Shown here: piece after piece, positions 47,561-58,434 of the stretch
How positions within the stretch are numbered: position 1 is the first letter of the stretch
Layout of the letters: every line of letters starts with the position of its first letter
Source of the DNA: Przewalskia tangutica
Taxonomy: Eukaryota; Streptophyta; Magnoliopsida; Solanales; Solanaceae
Assembly (NCBI GenBank): GCA_029844215.1
Contig: CM056740.1
Coordinates: 25,153,873-25,217,872, forward strand
Direction of reading: 5' to 3'
Length of the DNA stretch: 64,000 nt
The notes under the pieces: generated by a model
What the model was told of the DNA's origin: nothing
The model's database searches: none
What the model saw: the letters and a program-made list of their open reading frames with translations, nothing else
Program-made: the position numbers and the translations under genes

Positions 47561-48140
47561 AGCGGCGAAGGGGAAGTGAAGCAGATGATACAGGTATATT
47601 CTTACCCCTCTAGAGACTAGTATGCGTTGACGATATGATGAAGTGCTAAGTATTATGTTCAGATAGCATTATGTTAAAATTGTGTTTAGAAAACATGGTT
47701 AGTTAGAAGGGTAAGATTGGGGACAGGCAAGTTGTGAGCCTTAGAATATTATACGTAGAGACCTTAGATGTGAGGCCATCTTGAGTAAAAGATTTATTTT
47801 TATGTTGACCTTTATCGGAGTGCATTGTGTACGTGGGATATATTTGTGTGATAAGTCCCTGAGTGATATGAAATGAAAGAGGGTAGTTGAGCTAAGGAGA
47901 CCACTAGGTTTTCGTGACTTGATTAGTAAGATTGTTCCGGATCGGGGGAACAAGAGTTTGGTGCGATAGCGGGTCGGGTTGAGGACCGATCGCGGGTCAA
48001 CCCGCGACCTGTAATGTGGTGGGGTCACTTCAAGGTGGTCCCGCCAGGTGGTAGGGTCACGGGGGCGCTAGGCCCAAGTTTAGATGATCGTTGTACGAGT
48101 TCGTGGGTGCGTTCGACCAACAGCCGGGTCGATGAGATCA
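47561..48140 (+). other. TE10 shared non-coding block
   Basis: The block is also seen in TE1, TE3 and TE8, including GAGACCTTAGATGTGAGGCC (about 47757-47776), GCGGGTCAACCCGC (about 47992-48005) and GGTAGGGTCACGGGGGCGCT (about 48051-48070). No conserved frame. Confidence 0.7.
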
Positions 48141-48724
48141 GCCCATCTTGTCTTTCGCCAGATCATTTACTCGCGAGAGGTTATGCGAGATGTTATATAT
48201 CGGGAAGGTTGTAAGATCGCACGGGTTCCTACTCTTACTTTATGATGACGGTGGAGCCCGGTTATGACTATTTCTTTTTGGAGGATTTACGGCGGGGTTA
48301 GGAACTCAAAGTAGTCTCGATGTGCATTCACCCTCGGGCCAGTGTTTTTGATTTCAGGGGTAGCAGCGAGGATTATGTGCCTCTTGTTGAGTGAGTATCA
48401 CTATAGCTACCATTTCAGTATTCGGATATCGCCTTATGAAGCCTTGTATGGGCGGAAGTGTAGGTTGTCGGTCGATTGGTTCGATGTTGGCAAGGTTCAG
48501 ATAGTTGGTCCATACTTGATCCAGCAGGATGTGGATAAGGTGGAGCTTATCCAGGAGAGGTTATTGGCAGCTCAGAGTCAACAGAAGTCGTGTGGAAAAT
48601 CGGCATCGACACTTGGAGTTCAGGTTGACGGTGGGTTTTTCTTGAAGGTACCCCCTGGAAGTGGCGAGATTTGGAAAGCAAGGGAACTTAGCCCGAGGTA
48701 CTTTGAGCGTTTTCAGATCATTTG
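48141..48724 (+). pseudogene. pol (partial): TE10 integrase C-terminal remnant, cut by TE11
   Basis: It begins abruptly inside the integrase core (GYARCYISGRL, about 48180-48210). It continues through ISPYEALYGRKC (about 48424-48460), WFDVGKVQIVGP and LIQQDVDKVELIQERLLAAQ (about 48477-48575), and ELSPRYFERFQII (about 48687-48722), where TE11 interrupts. The longest open stretch starts near 48342. The junction with the non-coding block lies at the same place as in TE8. Confidence 0.78.
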
Positions 48725-49051
48725 TGTTATACCCCGTAGTTTCAGGGTATGTATGCGAGGACGTACGTACGAGAATACGACATTAAAATTGGAAAGGAAG
48801 AAGATGTGACTTTTGGACGGAAAAGTTTCCGGATTTCGTGAAGGAAAAATGTTCGTTAATGGGAATTGGATTCCCAGATTTGGTATTCGGTCTTCTTGGA
48901 ATATTTGAGAATTATGGAATTTTATTTCCGGAATTGGTCACGTGGGGCCCACGGGAGAAATTTACGGTTTTGTGGGGCCCACTTTGTTTTCGATATTTTG
49001 GCCTTTATGGATATTTTCGGAAGATGAAATATTTTGGACGAGTAGGAGGGC

Positions 49052-49233
49052 GACACGTGTCACCCCCCTAGGTGGCTCTTGGCCGAAATGTGCTAGACAA
49101 GTGGCAAGACAAGTGGCCTTGTCTTGCAAGATATTTTAGTTTGGACAAGTGGCTTGTGGGGCCCACACACACTTGTCCCCAATCTCAACCACACACTTGC
49201 CTTCATCCTAGCCCTTGGTTGTCCTATATATGC
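49052..49233 (+). promoter_or_regulatory. TE11 LTR promoter region
   Basis: GACACGTGTC then CTATATATGC about 170 bp later. Confidence 0.5.
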
Positions 49234-49909
49234 ACCCTTAGTTGATGAAATCTTCCACACTTAACCATTTCAAGACTTGAACAAATACTCTCTCCCTTGC
49301 CTTGTGGTTTCGGCCATGACCTAATTCCTTGAACTAAATTTGTCCAACAATTCTTAAACTGTCAAGTGTTCTTCCCTAAGGTGTTAGTAAGATTGTGTAC
49401 CAAGAGTTGGAAAAGATTTCACACCCCTAGCCTTGAAGGGATGCCTTGGCCGAAAGTTGTCATCTTTGAAACCTAAGTGTTCTTCACTTTTTGGAGTTGA
49501 ATCTTGAAGAGAAGTTGGTTAGGAGCTTCTATGGGTTGCTTGTAGCGGATTGGAACGTAAAGATTTGGAGCTAAGACTTGCTTGGAGCGACTTTAAGAAC
49601 TTGGATATTCTTGGGCTATTTGAGGTAGTGAAACTTAAACCTCTTTGTGAATTGGTTATTATACATATATTATAAGTATAGTATGGAATATATAATATAT
49701 GGAGTAAAGTTTGGAAGGATTTGGATCTTGTTAAGTTGCTAAAATGAAAATTGGCAAGAAAGCCACAAAATGGTAAAAACGTATCTTACTTGCTAAGAAG
49801 CTAATAACAAAGTAACTATAACTTATATTAAGATGGAATATAAGTTGGATGACTAATGAAGTAAGTGGATAAGTAAAATGGAAAAAGTTGGTCAAGGACC
49901 CCAACTTAA

Positions 49910-49973
49910 GGACTGTATTTACTTTGGACTGTATTTACTTTAGACTGTATTTACATTGGACTGTATTTACATT
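49910..49973 (+). repeat. Short tandem repeat, unit 16-17 bp, four copies
   Basis: Copies of GGACTGTATTTACTTT with small variations. A matching set lies at 62019-62079 in TE13. Confidence 0.85.
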
Positions 49974-51127
49974 TTCATTAAGGGAAGATTGTTCAATCGC
50001 GTTACGCTTGGGCGTGTGATCCTTTTTAATTATTGTATTGTATCGTTAAGGGAAGATTGTTAATCGCGTCCGTTTGGGCGTGTGATCCTCTTTAAATTTC
50101 GAAATGTTGCGCCTTAAATGTGGCATGTTGGTTCAAGTTATCGTGCCTTGAAAAAGGTGGAAAAGTATGTAAAAACGGGGGAAGTGCTGCCGAATTTTCC
50201 GTAGAATTAGAGGGCTTTTTATTGGTATAAGTCTTCAATGGTAAGTAAGGTTTGATAGAAGTACTATGACCATTTTAGGAGTGAAGTACTACGTGTGGCG
50301 TGATCTACTTGGCTTAAGGAGTAGCCGACGGGTTGAAGTACTTGGAGCGTTTTGCTAATTGTCGATAATCGTCGCGAGGTATGTGAACCTCTTCCTATCT
50401 TTTCTAGCATGATTGTTGTGAACTATGTAGTACGGTAGACGTACGTGTGCTAAACAAGTTTTGGTTGGTTTAAAACATAATGTGTTAGAATAGCTTTATT
50501 GGAAGTTAGTTATAACGACTTTATGTAGGTAAAAGAATGGGTTATTGATTTTAGAAGTTAAGAGACTTGATCTTAGAAGATAAGAGACTTAACTTATAAA
50601 TGACGTTTTATGAAATGTTAAGGACTATGAATTTTATTAAAAAGTTGTGAAACCTCATTCGTGAGTAATGAGTACTTGGCTTTTAAAGAATAATGTTTTA
50701 CTGATTTCGGAAATGAGAATAAGTATTGAACAAACCACTGCAGCGTTAATAAAGGAAAATGTATTGACTAATTAACTATATTAACCAGTAGAAACCTCCA
50801 TCTGCATAGAAGCTAAGATAAGACAAAATTGTATTACATTTTCTAGATCATGGCTGCTTTAATAAGATTGTTATAAACAAGAATAACTCCTCACACATAA
50901 GGCATATGTTACTCAATGGTTTTAAAAAGAGATTACGTTATTTGATTAAGACTATGAACTATGAAATCTTTCTAAAATAAGAGACTTGAGTATTTGAAAT
51001 TAGGCAACTTGAACTTTTGGAAAAGAATGTTGTTACTTGACTTTAAAAGGGGAAAATGTGTTGGTTTAAAAATGAAGACATGGTATTGCCTTAATCTGTC
51101 TTAAAAGAGGGTTTAAATGTTATGGAC

Positions 51128-51132
51128 GATTC
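51128..51132. other. Target-site duplication of TE12, left copy (GATTC)
   Basis: GATTC precedes the TE12 terminus and recurs at 60842-60846 after the other terminus. Confidence 0.93.
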
Positions 51133-51689
51133 TGTCACGACCCATTCCGGGGCCCGTAACTGGTGCCTTACCGGGGCACCCAAGTAGTCATACATCAGAG
51201 TAATCAGCGAAAATATAAAACAAGACATGAAACAGTTTATAAAATAAGACACAGTTTATGTGAACAAACGTCGCCTTTCGGCATATATATATAAACAAGG
51301 TTTAGCAGTTACATCCGACACTGTACAACATGACTACAGACCTCTAAGGAAAATACAACTATGGCGGGACAGGGCCCCGCCATACCCTGACTGTACAAAA
51401 CTATCTACAACAGGGAGATCATACCAAAAAGTAGAGCCTCCGGAAGAGATGGAGCTCCCGACACCAACGTAGAGATCCTAAGGATGCGGATCTAGCACCT
51501 GCTTGCCCTTACCTGCGGCATGAACGCAGCCCCCCGAAGGAGGTCAGTACAACAGGTACCAAGTATGTGAAACTATAAAGAACTGAAATGAAATCAAAGT
51601 ATTTAAAACCTTTTCACAAATACAATCAGTTCAATTGCACATAGTGCCACATCACAAACAACAACAGTAATAGAAAAAGCATAGTGTCT

Positions 51690-52020
51690 ATTCTAGGCGC
51701 GAATGATCGGCAAGGCCAATCGCCCATAGTATCATTCTGCGTGCCTAGTCCTGGACTTCCGCAGCCGCATAGGTCACACATGCACCGCGCGAGGTATTCC
51801 TCGCGTCGGGGCAGCTAACCCGGCGTCGCCTAGGCTCCGCACTGCGCATAGCCTCAAAAGACCGCGTAGTCTCAACGGACCGCATAGGAATCCCCGCGTC
51901 GTGCTAAACACCCGAATGATCAATCACGAGCATACCGCTACTCCGCATAGTCTCACAGACCGCGCGTGCCGTATAGACCCGCGTCGAGGGCAAGCCCTCG
52001 ATATAACGATCGAGGGTAGG
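51690..52020. repeat. GC-rich short repeats in TE12 3' LTR
   Basis: Repeated GACCGCGTAGTCTCA/ACCGCATAGGAATCC-like units. The counterpart is at about 58970-59290 in the 5' LTR, with many small indels between the two. Confidence 0.65.
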
Positions 52021-53165
52021 TGATACAATAACGAAGACAACGGACTTACCGGTTAGCAACGTAAGCCTGCAAGAATGACCCCTTTACGATATTTCAAGAC
52101 ACTAACCCAGGTAGCATCATAATATGTCTACTTATCACACAAATATTACTACACATAACAGAAATAAATACAAGGCTTTTATAAACAAACAAGTAAACAT
52201 TTCCTTTTTATCTTTCTTAAGTTGTTATACCTAACTTCCCATAAAGCTAGTATAACTCTTAAGCTTTTGTTTTTAAAAAACCAAATATTTATCTTCTGTT
52301 AAAAATGATTCAGTATTCTTTTGAAATGCTTCCATTCTTTGTTATTCAGCTTAAGCCACGAGGCATTAGTAAGTATTATTCAGCTTAAGCGTGAGGCATT
52401 CGTAAGTATTATTCGATTAACACGTATGCGTCACCGTACTATATATTGTAAAATATCATGCTTTAGGAAGAATCACATACCTTCTCAAATGAAAACCACC
52501 GCCAAGTTGAATATGTCGCACAGAGAGTCACCTATAATAGTCACAGCATCTATCAAAGTCTAGACTACTCAAGGTCATTCTAAACAGAGGGTTCACAATT
52601 CTACGGATAGTCGGGCAGACAACCCTACCCATGAGCTATATAAGTCTCATGTAAAAGCAGTCTATGTGAGTACGATTCAATTATTCTTCTTTTTAAACCC
52701 TTCTACCGTGATAGCGATTCAATTCTATTCTGAATTATTCTTCTAAGTATTCAATACTTATTCTTATACTTCTACAGTATGCATTCTCTAATACAAAAGA
52801 GGGTTAGGATTATTTACCTCGGTAAGCCCAATAATATCCTAGATAAAGTCGCGCCTGAGCAAGGTTTAACTCCTAAGTTGTACGCTCCGGTAGCTCCAAG
52901 AAACCTTAGAAGTTCTTCACAACTTCTACAACGGACTAAGGGATTTGGGCTAGGGTATTTTGGGCATTATAACAATACTAGAAGACAACTTTTCTACCAA
53001 GGGAGGGGGGTAGATTTCGGCTAGGCTAGGGGGGGTAGGCCCTCGGCCAAACTTCACAAGGGGAGGGGGGGAGGTGTTTGGACGAAAGGCTTAAGGGAGA
53101 GGAGAGGATTTTTCAAGACTTGGAAGATAACTTTGTGGATGAAGAACTCTTCATCTAAAGGGGGG

Positions 53166-53363
53166 TATTTATAGCTCAAGCCTTGGCCAACCAATGGCCA
53201 AGATGAAGACAAGTGCAAGGCAAGTGTAGGGTGGGGATTAACTATACACAAATATCCTACCAACTCCTTGACTTGTGCACAAGGCACAAAAAACGTGCCA
53301 TGGCTCTTCAATTCGTCCAAATGGACGATTCAAGTCCACCAATGGGAGGGTGCCAAGTGTCGC
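53166..53363 (-). promoter_or_regulatory. TE12 3' LTR promoter region (palindrome degenerate)
   Basis: The G-box palindrome is reduced to GACACTTGGC on the minus strand, followed by GCTATAAATACC (about 53175-53164). Confidence 0.45.
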
Positions 53364-53582
53364 CCTCCCGTTGGTCCAAAATGTTTCGTCTCTCGGAAAA
53401 ATCCGCAAAAATTAGTAATGGCATAGCCGGAATTTTCCCTACGAAAGCTGTGGAAACGTTTCGTCGGAAAACGATTCTTTTAGTGAGTTGTGCACAAAAA
53501 AAATGGTCCAAGGGTAACTTTAAGGCAAAACTTTTTGTACGTATTCCCTTACGTACATACTCTGGAAATACGGGGTATAACA

Positions 53583-53617
53583 TTCTCCCCTCCTTAGAAA
53601 CATTCGTCCCGAATGTT
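53583..53617 (-). promoter_or_regulatory. TE12 polypurine tract and palindrome
   Basis: CTAAGGAGGGGAGAA (minus strand) abuts the LTR; AACATTCGTCCCGAATGTT at 53599-53617. Confidence 0.78.
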
Positions 53618-53704
53618 CCTTCTCAAGACAGTTATCGATGAAGCTTAAACAGTTTGTAAGTGCCACATGGCCACAAAAATAACACTTAGGCATAAATGAT
53701 AATG

Positions 53705-53960
53705 GAAATTTACAAGTAGGAAAGTGAATTACGGAGGTGTGGGAATAGGTGAGGATACTTCGCCTCATGTCCTCTCGGCTTCCCACGTCATCTCCTCCCG
53801 AGCTCGTTCGCCACAAGACTTTGTGGAAGCCACGTCCTTCGTCGCAGACGCTAACTCCGACGATCGACTATCGCTATGGGAATCTCCTCATACGATAACC
53901 CTGGCCACTGGACATCGCCAATCGGGTGCACCTAGATGGATCCCGATACATCTCCTCGGC
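53705..53960 (-). pseudogene. pol (part): TE12 chromodomain-like C-terminus of pol
   Basis: By alignment to TE7 and TE9 this stretch encodes the linker and the KVLW..TWE-type chromodomain (about 53725-53830), but with several indels, so no long frame survives. In chromoviruses this tail is fused to integrase and biases insertion toward heterochromatin, which fits the nested setting. Confidence 0.65.
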
Positions 53961-55260
53961 ATAGATACGTGAAAAAGCGGATGCACCGCCTCCGGATCGG
54001 ACGGCAGATCAACTCATAGGCAACCTTGCCTACCTGCGGAAAATCTGAAACGCCCAATGTACCTTGGTGAGTTTCCCTTCTTCCGAATCTCATCACACCC
54101 TTCATGGGTGACACCTTTAGGAAAACCCAATCATGAACCTCGAACTCAAGATGCCGACGACGATGATCTGCATACGACTTCGCCGACTCGAAATTGTCGA
54201 TAGCCGCCTCGGGTAAGCTTCACTTATCCATCGCTGTTGCACCAAATCTGGTCCCACTAGCCGCACCTCGCCCATCGAACCAACCTATAGGCGATCTGCA
54301 CTTCCTCCCATACAAGGCCTCATAAGGCGCCATCGAATCTTGGAGTGGTAGCTATTATTATACGCAACTCCACTAGAGGCAAATGATCCTCCCAACTACC
54401 ACTGGTCAATAACACAAAGCTCAGAGATATCCTCAAGAGTCGGATAGTGCGCTCTGCTGTCCGTCTGCTGTGGATGAAATGCGATTTCGTGCTCACTGCG
54501 TCCCTAAACCCTCTGGAAGGACCTCAAGTTAGCCGTAACCGGCACATCTGCGATATGATCAGTAGGGACTCCATGCGATCGACGATCTCTCGGATGTAAA
54601 GTCTGGCATAATCCTCAGCCGAAAAAGTCGTCCTGACGGAAAGAAAGTGGGCTGATTTCGCCAGCCTGTCGACGATAACCCATATAGAATCATGTCTCCT
54701 CTGAGTGCGAGGTAATCCGTGATGAAGTCCATGTTGATTACCTCCCACTTCCGTGTCGGGATCTCAATCGTCAGAACAAACCACCGTGCCTCGGTGCTCT
54801 ACCTTCACCGCGACAACATGGGCACCGAGCTACGAACTCGCAACGTCCTCTTCAAGCCATCCCACCAATACAGATCTAAGGTCGTGGTACATCTTGGTCG
54901 ACCGGATGGATAGAGTAACGCCGCGTGTGCTTCCCCAGAACTCGCTCAAGTCCTCAAACATCCGGAACACGATCGCCCTCAAACCTTAGCACCCCATCGC
55001 TACCTCAAAGGACCTTGCCCTCACGTAAGAGTGTATCACGATATCGAATCAAAGCCGGATCCTCGGCTGTTGCCTCTTCACCTCCTCGACGATGGAAGAC
55101 TCGGCAACCTCACGAACTCTAACCCCATCGCTATCGTAATCAATCAAACGGACACAAGGCTCGCTAATCGATGCAAATCGCGAAACATGTCCTCCTCTCT
55201 AGCGCATCCGATAGGCTCCCATCGACCTACGACTAAGAGCATTCGCCACAACATTGGCCT
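53961..55260 (-). pseudogene. pol (part): TE12 integrase
   Basis: On the minus strand, the zinc-binding part lies around 54830-55200 in broken frames. The core is readable at 54524-54748 with DSIWVIVDRLAKSAHFLSVR and FSAEDYARLYIREIVDR. LYGRKC-type sequence is near 54300. The region after the core, with GKVAYEL and the preceding RYIGPF-type motif, lies at about 53995-54070. Together these are all parts of a chromovirus integrase, which cuts target DNA with 5-bp stagger and joins the cDNA ends. It is not translatable as written. Confidence 0.8.
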
Positions 55261-55640
55261 TCCGGGTGGTACAGGATATCAACATCGTAATCCTTAAGCA
55301 ACTCTAACCACCGTCTGCCGTAAGTTCGCTCTCCTCTGGTGAAGATATACTTGGAGGCTCTTGTGGTGCGTATAAATATCCACGTGAACCCCATACAAAT
55401 AGTGCCTCCGGATCTTTAAAGCGTGAATCACCGCCAACTCAAATCATGGGTGGGGTAGTTCTCTCGTGTTTCTTGGTGTCGGGATGCATATGCTATAACT
55501 CGCCATGCTGCATCAACACACATCCCAACCCGATGTCCGACGATCACAATACGACATAACCATATGGACCCTCGGAAGAGTAAGAACGAGGCGTCGTCAG
55601 TCTCTCTTTCAGCAAATGGAAACCCTGCTCACAAGCATCA
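55261..55640 (-). pseudogene. pol (part): TE12 RNase H
   Basis: Minus-strand sequence encodes, in broken frames, a CDAS..GLG start (about 55535-55560), MQHGE near 55510, the NYPTHDLELAVIHALK-type helix (about 55420-55460), RHYLYG (about 55385-55405) and the LLKDYDVDILYHP end (about 55260-55295). RNase H removes the RNA template strand during cDNA synthesis. Confidence 0.78.
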
Positions 55641-56420
55641 CCATCAAACTTGCCGCTTCGAGTCACCTAGTCAATGGTGCGTAGACGAAGCAAACTTCTC
55701 TGAACCGCCGATAATATCTCGCAAGGCCCGAAATCGCGAACCTCTGCCGGAGTAGTAGGTCTAGGCCAAGTCTGATGCCTCGATCTTGGCGTATCCACTC
55801 GAATGCCATCACCGACAATATGCCCAAGAAACGCCATCAAGTCAACCAAAACTCACACTTGGAAAACTTGGCGTCAATTGTGGTCGAGAATCGGCCTGAT
55901 CGCCAAATGCTCGCGTGCTCCTGCTCTGGCGAGAATAAACCAAGATATCATCAATGAACACTATCACAAACGTGTCAAAATGGTTTGAACACTCGGTTCA
56001 TCAAATCCATGAATACCACGAGCATTGGTCAACCCAAAAGACATGACCCTGAACTCATAATGCCGTCTGGTCCGAATGCGATCTAGGGACATCCACCTCT
56101 GACTCGCACCTGATGATAGCCCGACCGTAGATCAATCTTGGAGAAACATGTCGCACCCTGCAACTGGTCGAACAAATCATCAATCCTGGAAGGGGGTATC
56201 TGTTCTTAATGGTCACCTTGTTCACCGCACAGAATCAACACACATGCGCGGCGTCCGCCCTTCTTCTTCACGAACAATACCGCGCTCCCGGGAGAAACAC
56301 TAGGCTGATGAAGCCCTTCTCCAAAGAAATCCCTAAGCCGATCCTTCAACTCTCTCAACTCGGCAGTGCCATTTGTATGGCGGAATGGAAATAGGCCGAG
56401 TGTCCGCAATATGTCAATAC
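55641..56420 (-). pseudogene. pol (part): TE12 reverse transcriptase
   Basis: Motifs in order on the minus strand: AELRELKDRLRDFF (about 56320-56365), SPGSAVLFVKKK (about 56260-56300), [10 protein letters not shown] with the first catalytic Asp (56116-56145), FDTFVIVFIDDILVYS with the catalytic FIDD (55947-55958), and VDLMAFLGHIVGDGIRVDT plus TWPRPTTPAEVRDF (about 55720-55849). The enzyme copies the element RNA to DNA inside the gag particle. Motifs are well kept but frames shift between them. Confidence 0.87.
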
Positions 56421-56499
56421 AAAACTCAATCTCCTCTCAAAGGGATACCCGAGGTCATCCGAAACACGTCGGGAACTCGTGACTACGGAAATGATCAAA

Positions 56500-57010
56500 A
56501 TCTGTACCGCAGCTTCAGATCAAACACCCGAACGAGATGGTAGATATACCCTTCTTCGCACCATCTTCCTAGCCTTGAGGTAGGAAATAAACCTACCCCT
56601 CGGCGATACCGTGCTCTCCCACTCAACAACCGGCCTCAGAAACTGGAACCGTACTAATCTCTCTCTGCAGTCCACATTGGCGTAGCAAGAAGCTAGCCAA
56701 TCCATCCCCATGATCACGTCGAAGTCAATAATCTCCAACTCTATCAAGTCGGCTAGGTCCGACGATCAGAATGGTCACAGACAAGCTCTATATACCCGCC
56801 GAGCTACCACCGAATCACCCATCGCGTAGCTACTCGAAAGGGTCTATGGACTCGTGCTCTATCCCTATCCTACTAGCAACAAGGGGAGATATATAGACGA
56901 GTAGAACCGGATCTATCAAAGCATACACATCAAACCCAGAACCGATAAGGTACCGTGACGACATCAGGTGAGGCCTCATGATACTGTCAGCTGGACAAAT
57001 CATAAATGCG
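56500..57010 (-). pseudogene. pol (part): TE12 aspartic protease
   Basis: Minus-strand pieces include SGFDVYALIDP (about 56900-56945), covering the aspartate of the retropepsin-type active site (the usual following G is shifted out of frame). They also include IIDFDVIMGMDWLASCYANVD (about 56680-56740), the conserved second half of chromovirus proteases. The protease processes the gag-pol polyprotein. Confidence 0.8.
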
Positions 57011-58231
57011 TTTCTGAGGACCGCTAGAACTGGGACCCGCGCCACGACCTCTGCCGCGACCGCTGGTCCATGAGTACCTTGCCTCCGGGCGAGTAATCGC
57101 TTGGGATGAAGAAGCGCAATGCACTGCATCGGGCCCTACTACCGGGCCGCCCGGTCGGACAAACTCGCGAAATGACCTGCGGCCACAAGTATAGCGAGCT
57201 CGAGTACGCCCTGAATGGTATCTACCACAACGGGCACACCGAGCGGACCTCGAGCGTTAGCACCTCGCTACTCGAAACAAGTCCCGGGCCCCGACCGCCC
57301 CGATCGCTCTGCTGTATCGAAAATGAGGTAGAGCGCTCTACCGGCCGTGGTGCACCGACTTCACGATGCCGCCACCCCGAGAACCACCAAAAGAACCGGC
57401 CTTCTTGGCCTTCTTCTGATGCTGATATCGCTCTACCCGTGCGTCTCTACGCCTCACATCCCGGTCGCATGAGCTGCATACGGGTTATGTCCATGCTCGG
57501 CCGAAGGACACACCCGCACAAGACTCGGCCATGTAATCATCTAGCCCGATGACATAGCGATGCACCCGCCCTCCATCTCGCTACGGTCACAGTGGACATA
57601 TCGAGCCAAAGAATCAAACTCGACATTGTACTCTCACTGCGCCCTCCCTGCCTCAAAGAATAAGAATCTATCACTCGTGCCCTCCTCATCCGGAGGCAAG
57701 AAGTGTGTGAAAAGCCTCAAAACTCATCCCATACTGCTGAGGTGCATGCTCTCCCGAAAGCTCCTATGAATCAAACCAATCGATCGGTATCACGCACGAT
57801 GCGAACCGAATGTCACAGACTCGGTCTCAAGCCCCGATCACCCGCGTAATCCTCTGCGGTGACGGATGAACTCCTCGGATCATCCTCCGCCACCCAGAAA
57901 CTCTGGCGGGCTACAACTAAGGAAATCCCATAGTCTCAAACTATCTGCCCTCGAGTGCACTACGGGTGCGACCGAGCTGAGCTGAACCGCCGCATCCAGC
58001 CTCTCTCTCAGACGCCACAACTCTAGCCAATAGTCGGGCCATCTCTCAGACCCTAACTCCTCCGCCTGTGCCGTGGGACGAGGTGTGGTATCGCGTCTTC
58101 GCTGGGCTGGCGGCGTCATAGAACTCGCCGTCTCGGTATAGATCGGGCCCGAGCCCTCGTGACTCTGGGTGTCTCGCTAGCGCCTCCGCCGCTGCCTTGC
58201 CTTCGGGCCGGGTTGCTTTACGTGGAGGCAT
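57011..58231 (-). pseudogene. gag: TE12 gag
   Basis: The ATG at 58231-58229 opens with MPPRKATRPEGKAAAEALA. The next piece (57880-58119) has the ERWPDYW..L linker and DFLSCSPPEFLGGG. The capsid core (about 57630-57830) and zinc-knuckle sequence (about 57130-57260) are recognisable by similarity to TE10 but in shifting frames. In the intact parent this was the front of a single gag-pol frame. Confidence 0.78.
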
Positions 58232-58419
58232 AATCAGCATAGAAAGGAATACGTTAGAGGGTCCAACCTATAACACGGCTCTAAAGCACGATCTCGTAAT
58301 GAAGAATGGAAACCAATCCTAAATATCCTATAGCCTCACGATTATTGGTGTGGTGCACAACACACCGATAATCAAGACTCTACTAGATACGGCTCAGAGA
58401 CACTTTCCGAGGATTAATC

Positions 58420-58430
58420 GCTCGATACCA
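58420..58430 (-). other. TE12 primer-binding site, iMet type (degenerate)
   Basis: TGGTATCGAGC on the minus strand, four bases from the LTR end. Confidence 0.8.
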
Positions 58431-58434
58431 CTTT

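Larger units (their letters stand above)
43390..48724 (+). mobile_element. TE10: internally deleted gag-bearing LTR retrotransposon
   Basis: It has a complete 5' LTR (43390-46209), intact PBS, gag, shared non-coding block and integrase remnant, then TE11 interrupts at 48725. Its 3' LTR lies beyond the window. It is inserted in TE9 pol with left flank GTTCA (43385-43389). Gene order and deletion junction match TE8 although the LTRs differ. Confidence 0.9.
48725..51132 (+). mobile_element. TE11 LTR, first 2.4 kb
   Basis: It starts TGTTATACCCCGTAGTTTC at 48725, preceded by ATTTG (possible target duplication). It contains GACACGTGTC (49052-49061), CTATATATGC (49224-49233), short tandem repeats (49910-49973; a 62-bp pair at about 49976-50095), and the conserved block (about 50715-50855). 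It is cut at GATTC (51128-51132), which is the start of the tandem-array region by comparison with TE10. After TE12, a few bases continue at 60842 before TE13 begins. Confidence 0.85.
51133..53582 (-). repeat. TE12 3' LTR (2.45 kb)
   Basis: In plus reading it starts TGTCACGACCCATTCCGGGG and ends CGGGGTATAACA. It contains GC-rich repeats with GACCGCGTAGTCTCA motifs (about 51690-52020), a degenerate palindrome GTGCCAAGTGTCGC (about 53350-53363) and TATTTATAGC (about 53166-53175). Confidence 0.93.

Noticed and set aside
53213..53641. 142-codon plus-strand frame over the TE12 3' LTR/internal boundary
   Set aside because: It crosses the U3, LTR end and polypurine tract; the other LTR has no intact counterpart.
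57106..57552. 148-codon plus-strand frame in TE12
   Set aside because: It is antisense to the gag zinc-knuckle and capsid region; the minus strand carries the recognised motifs.
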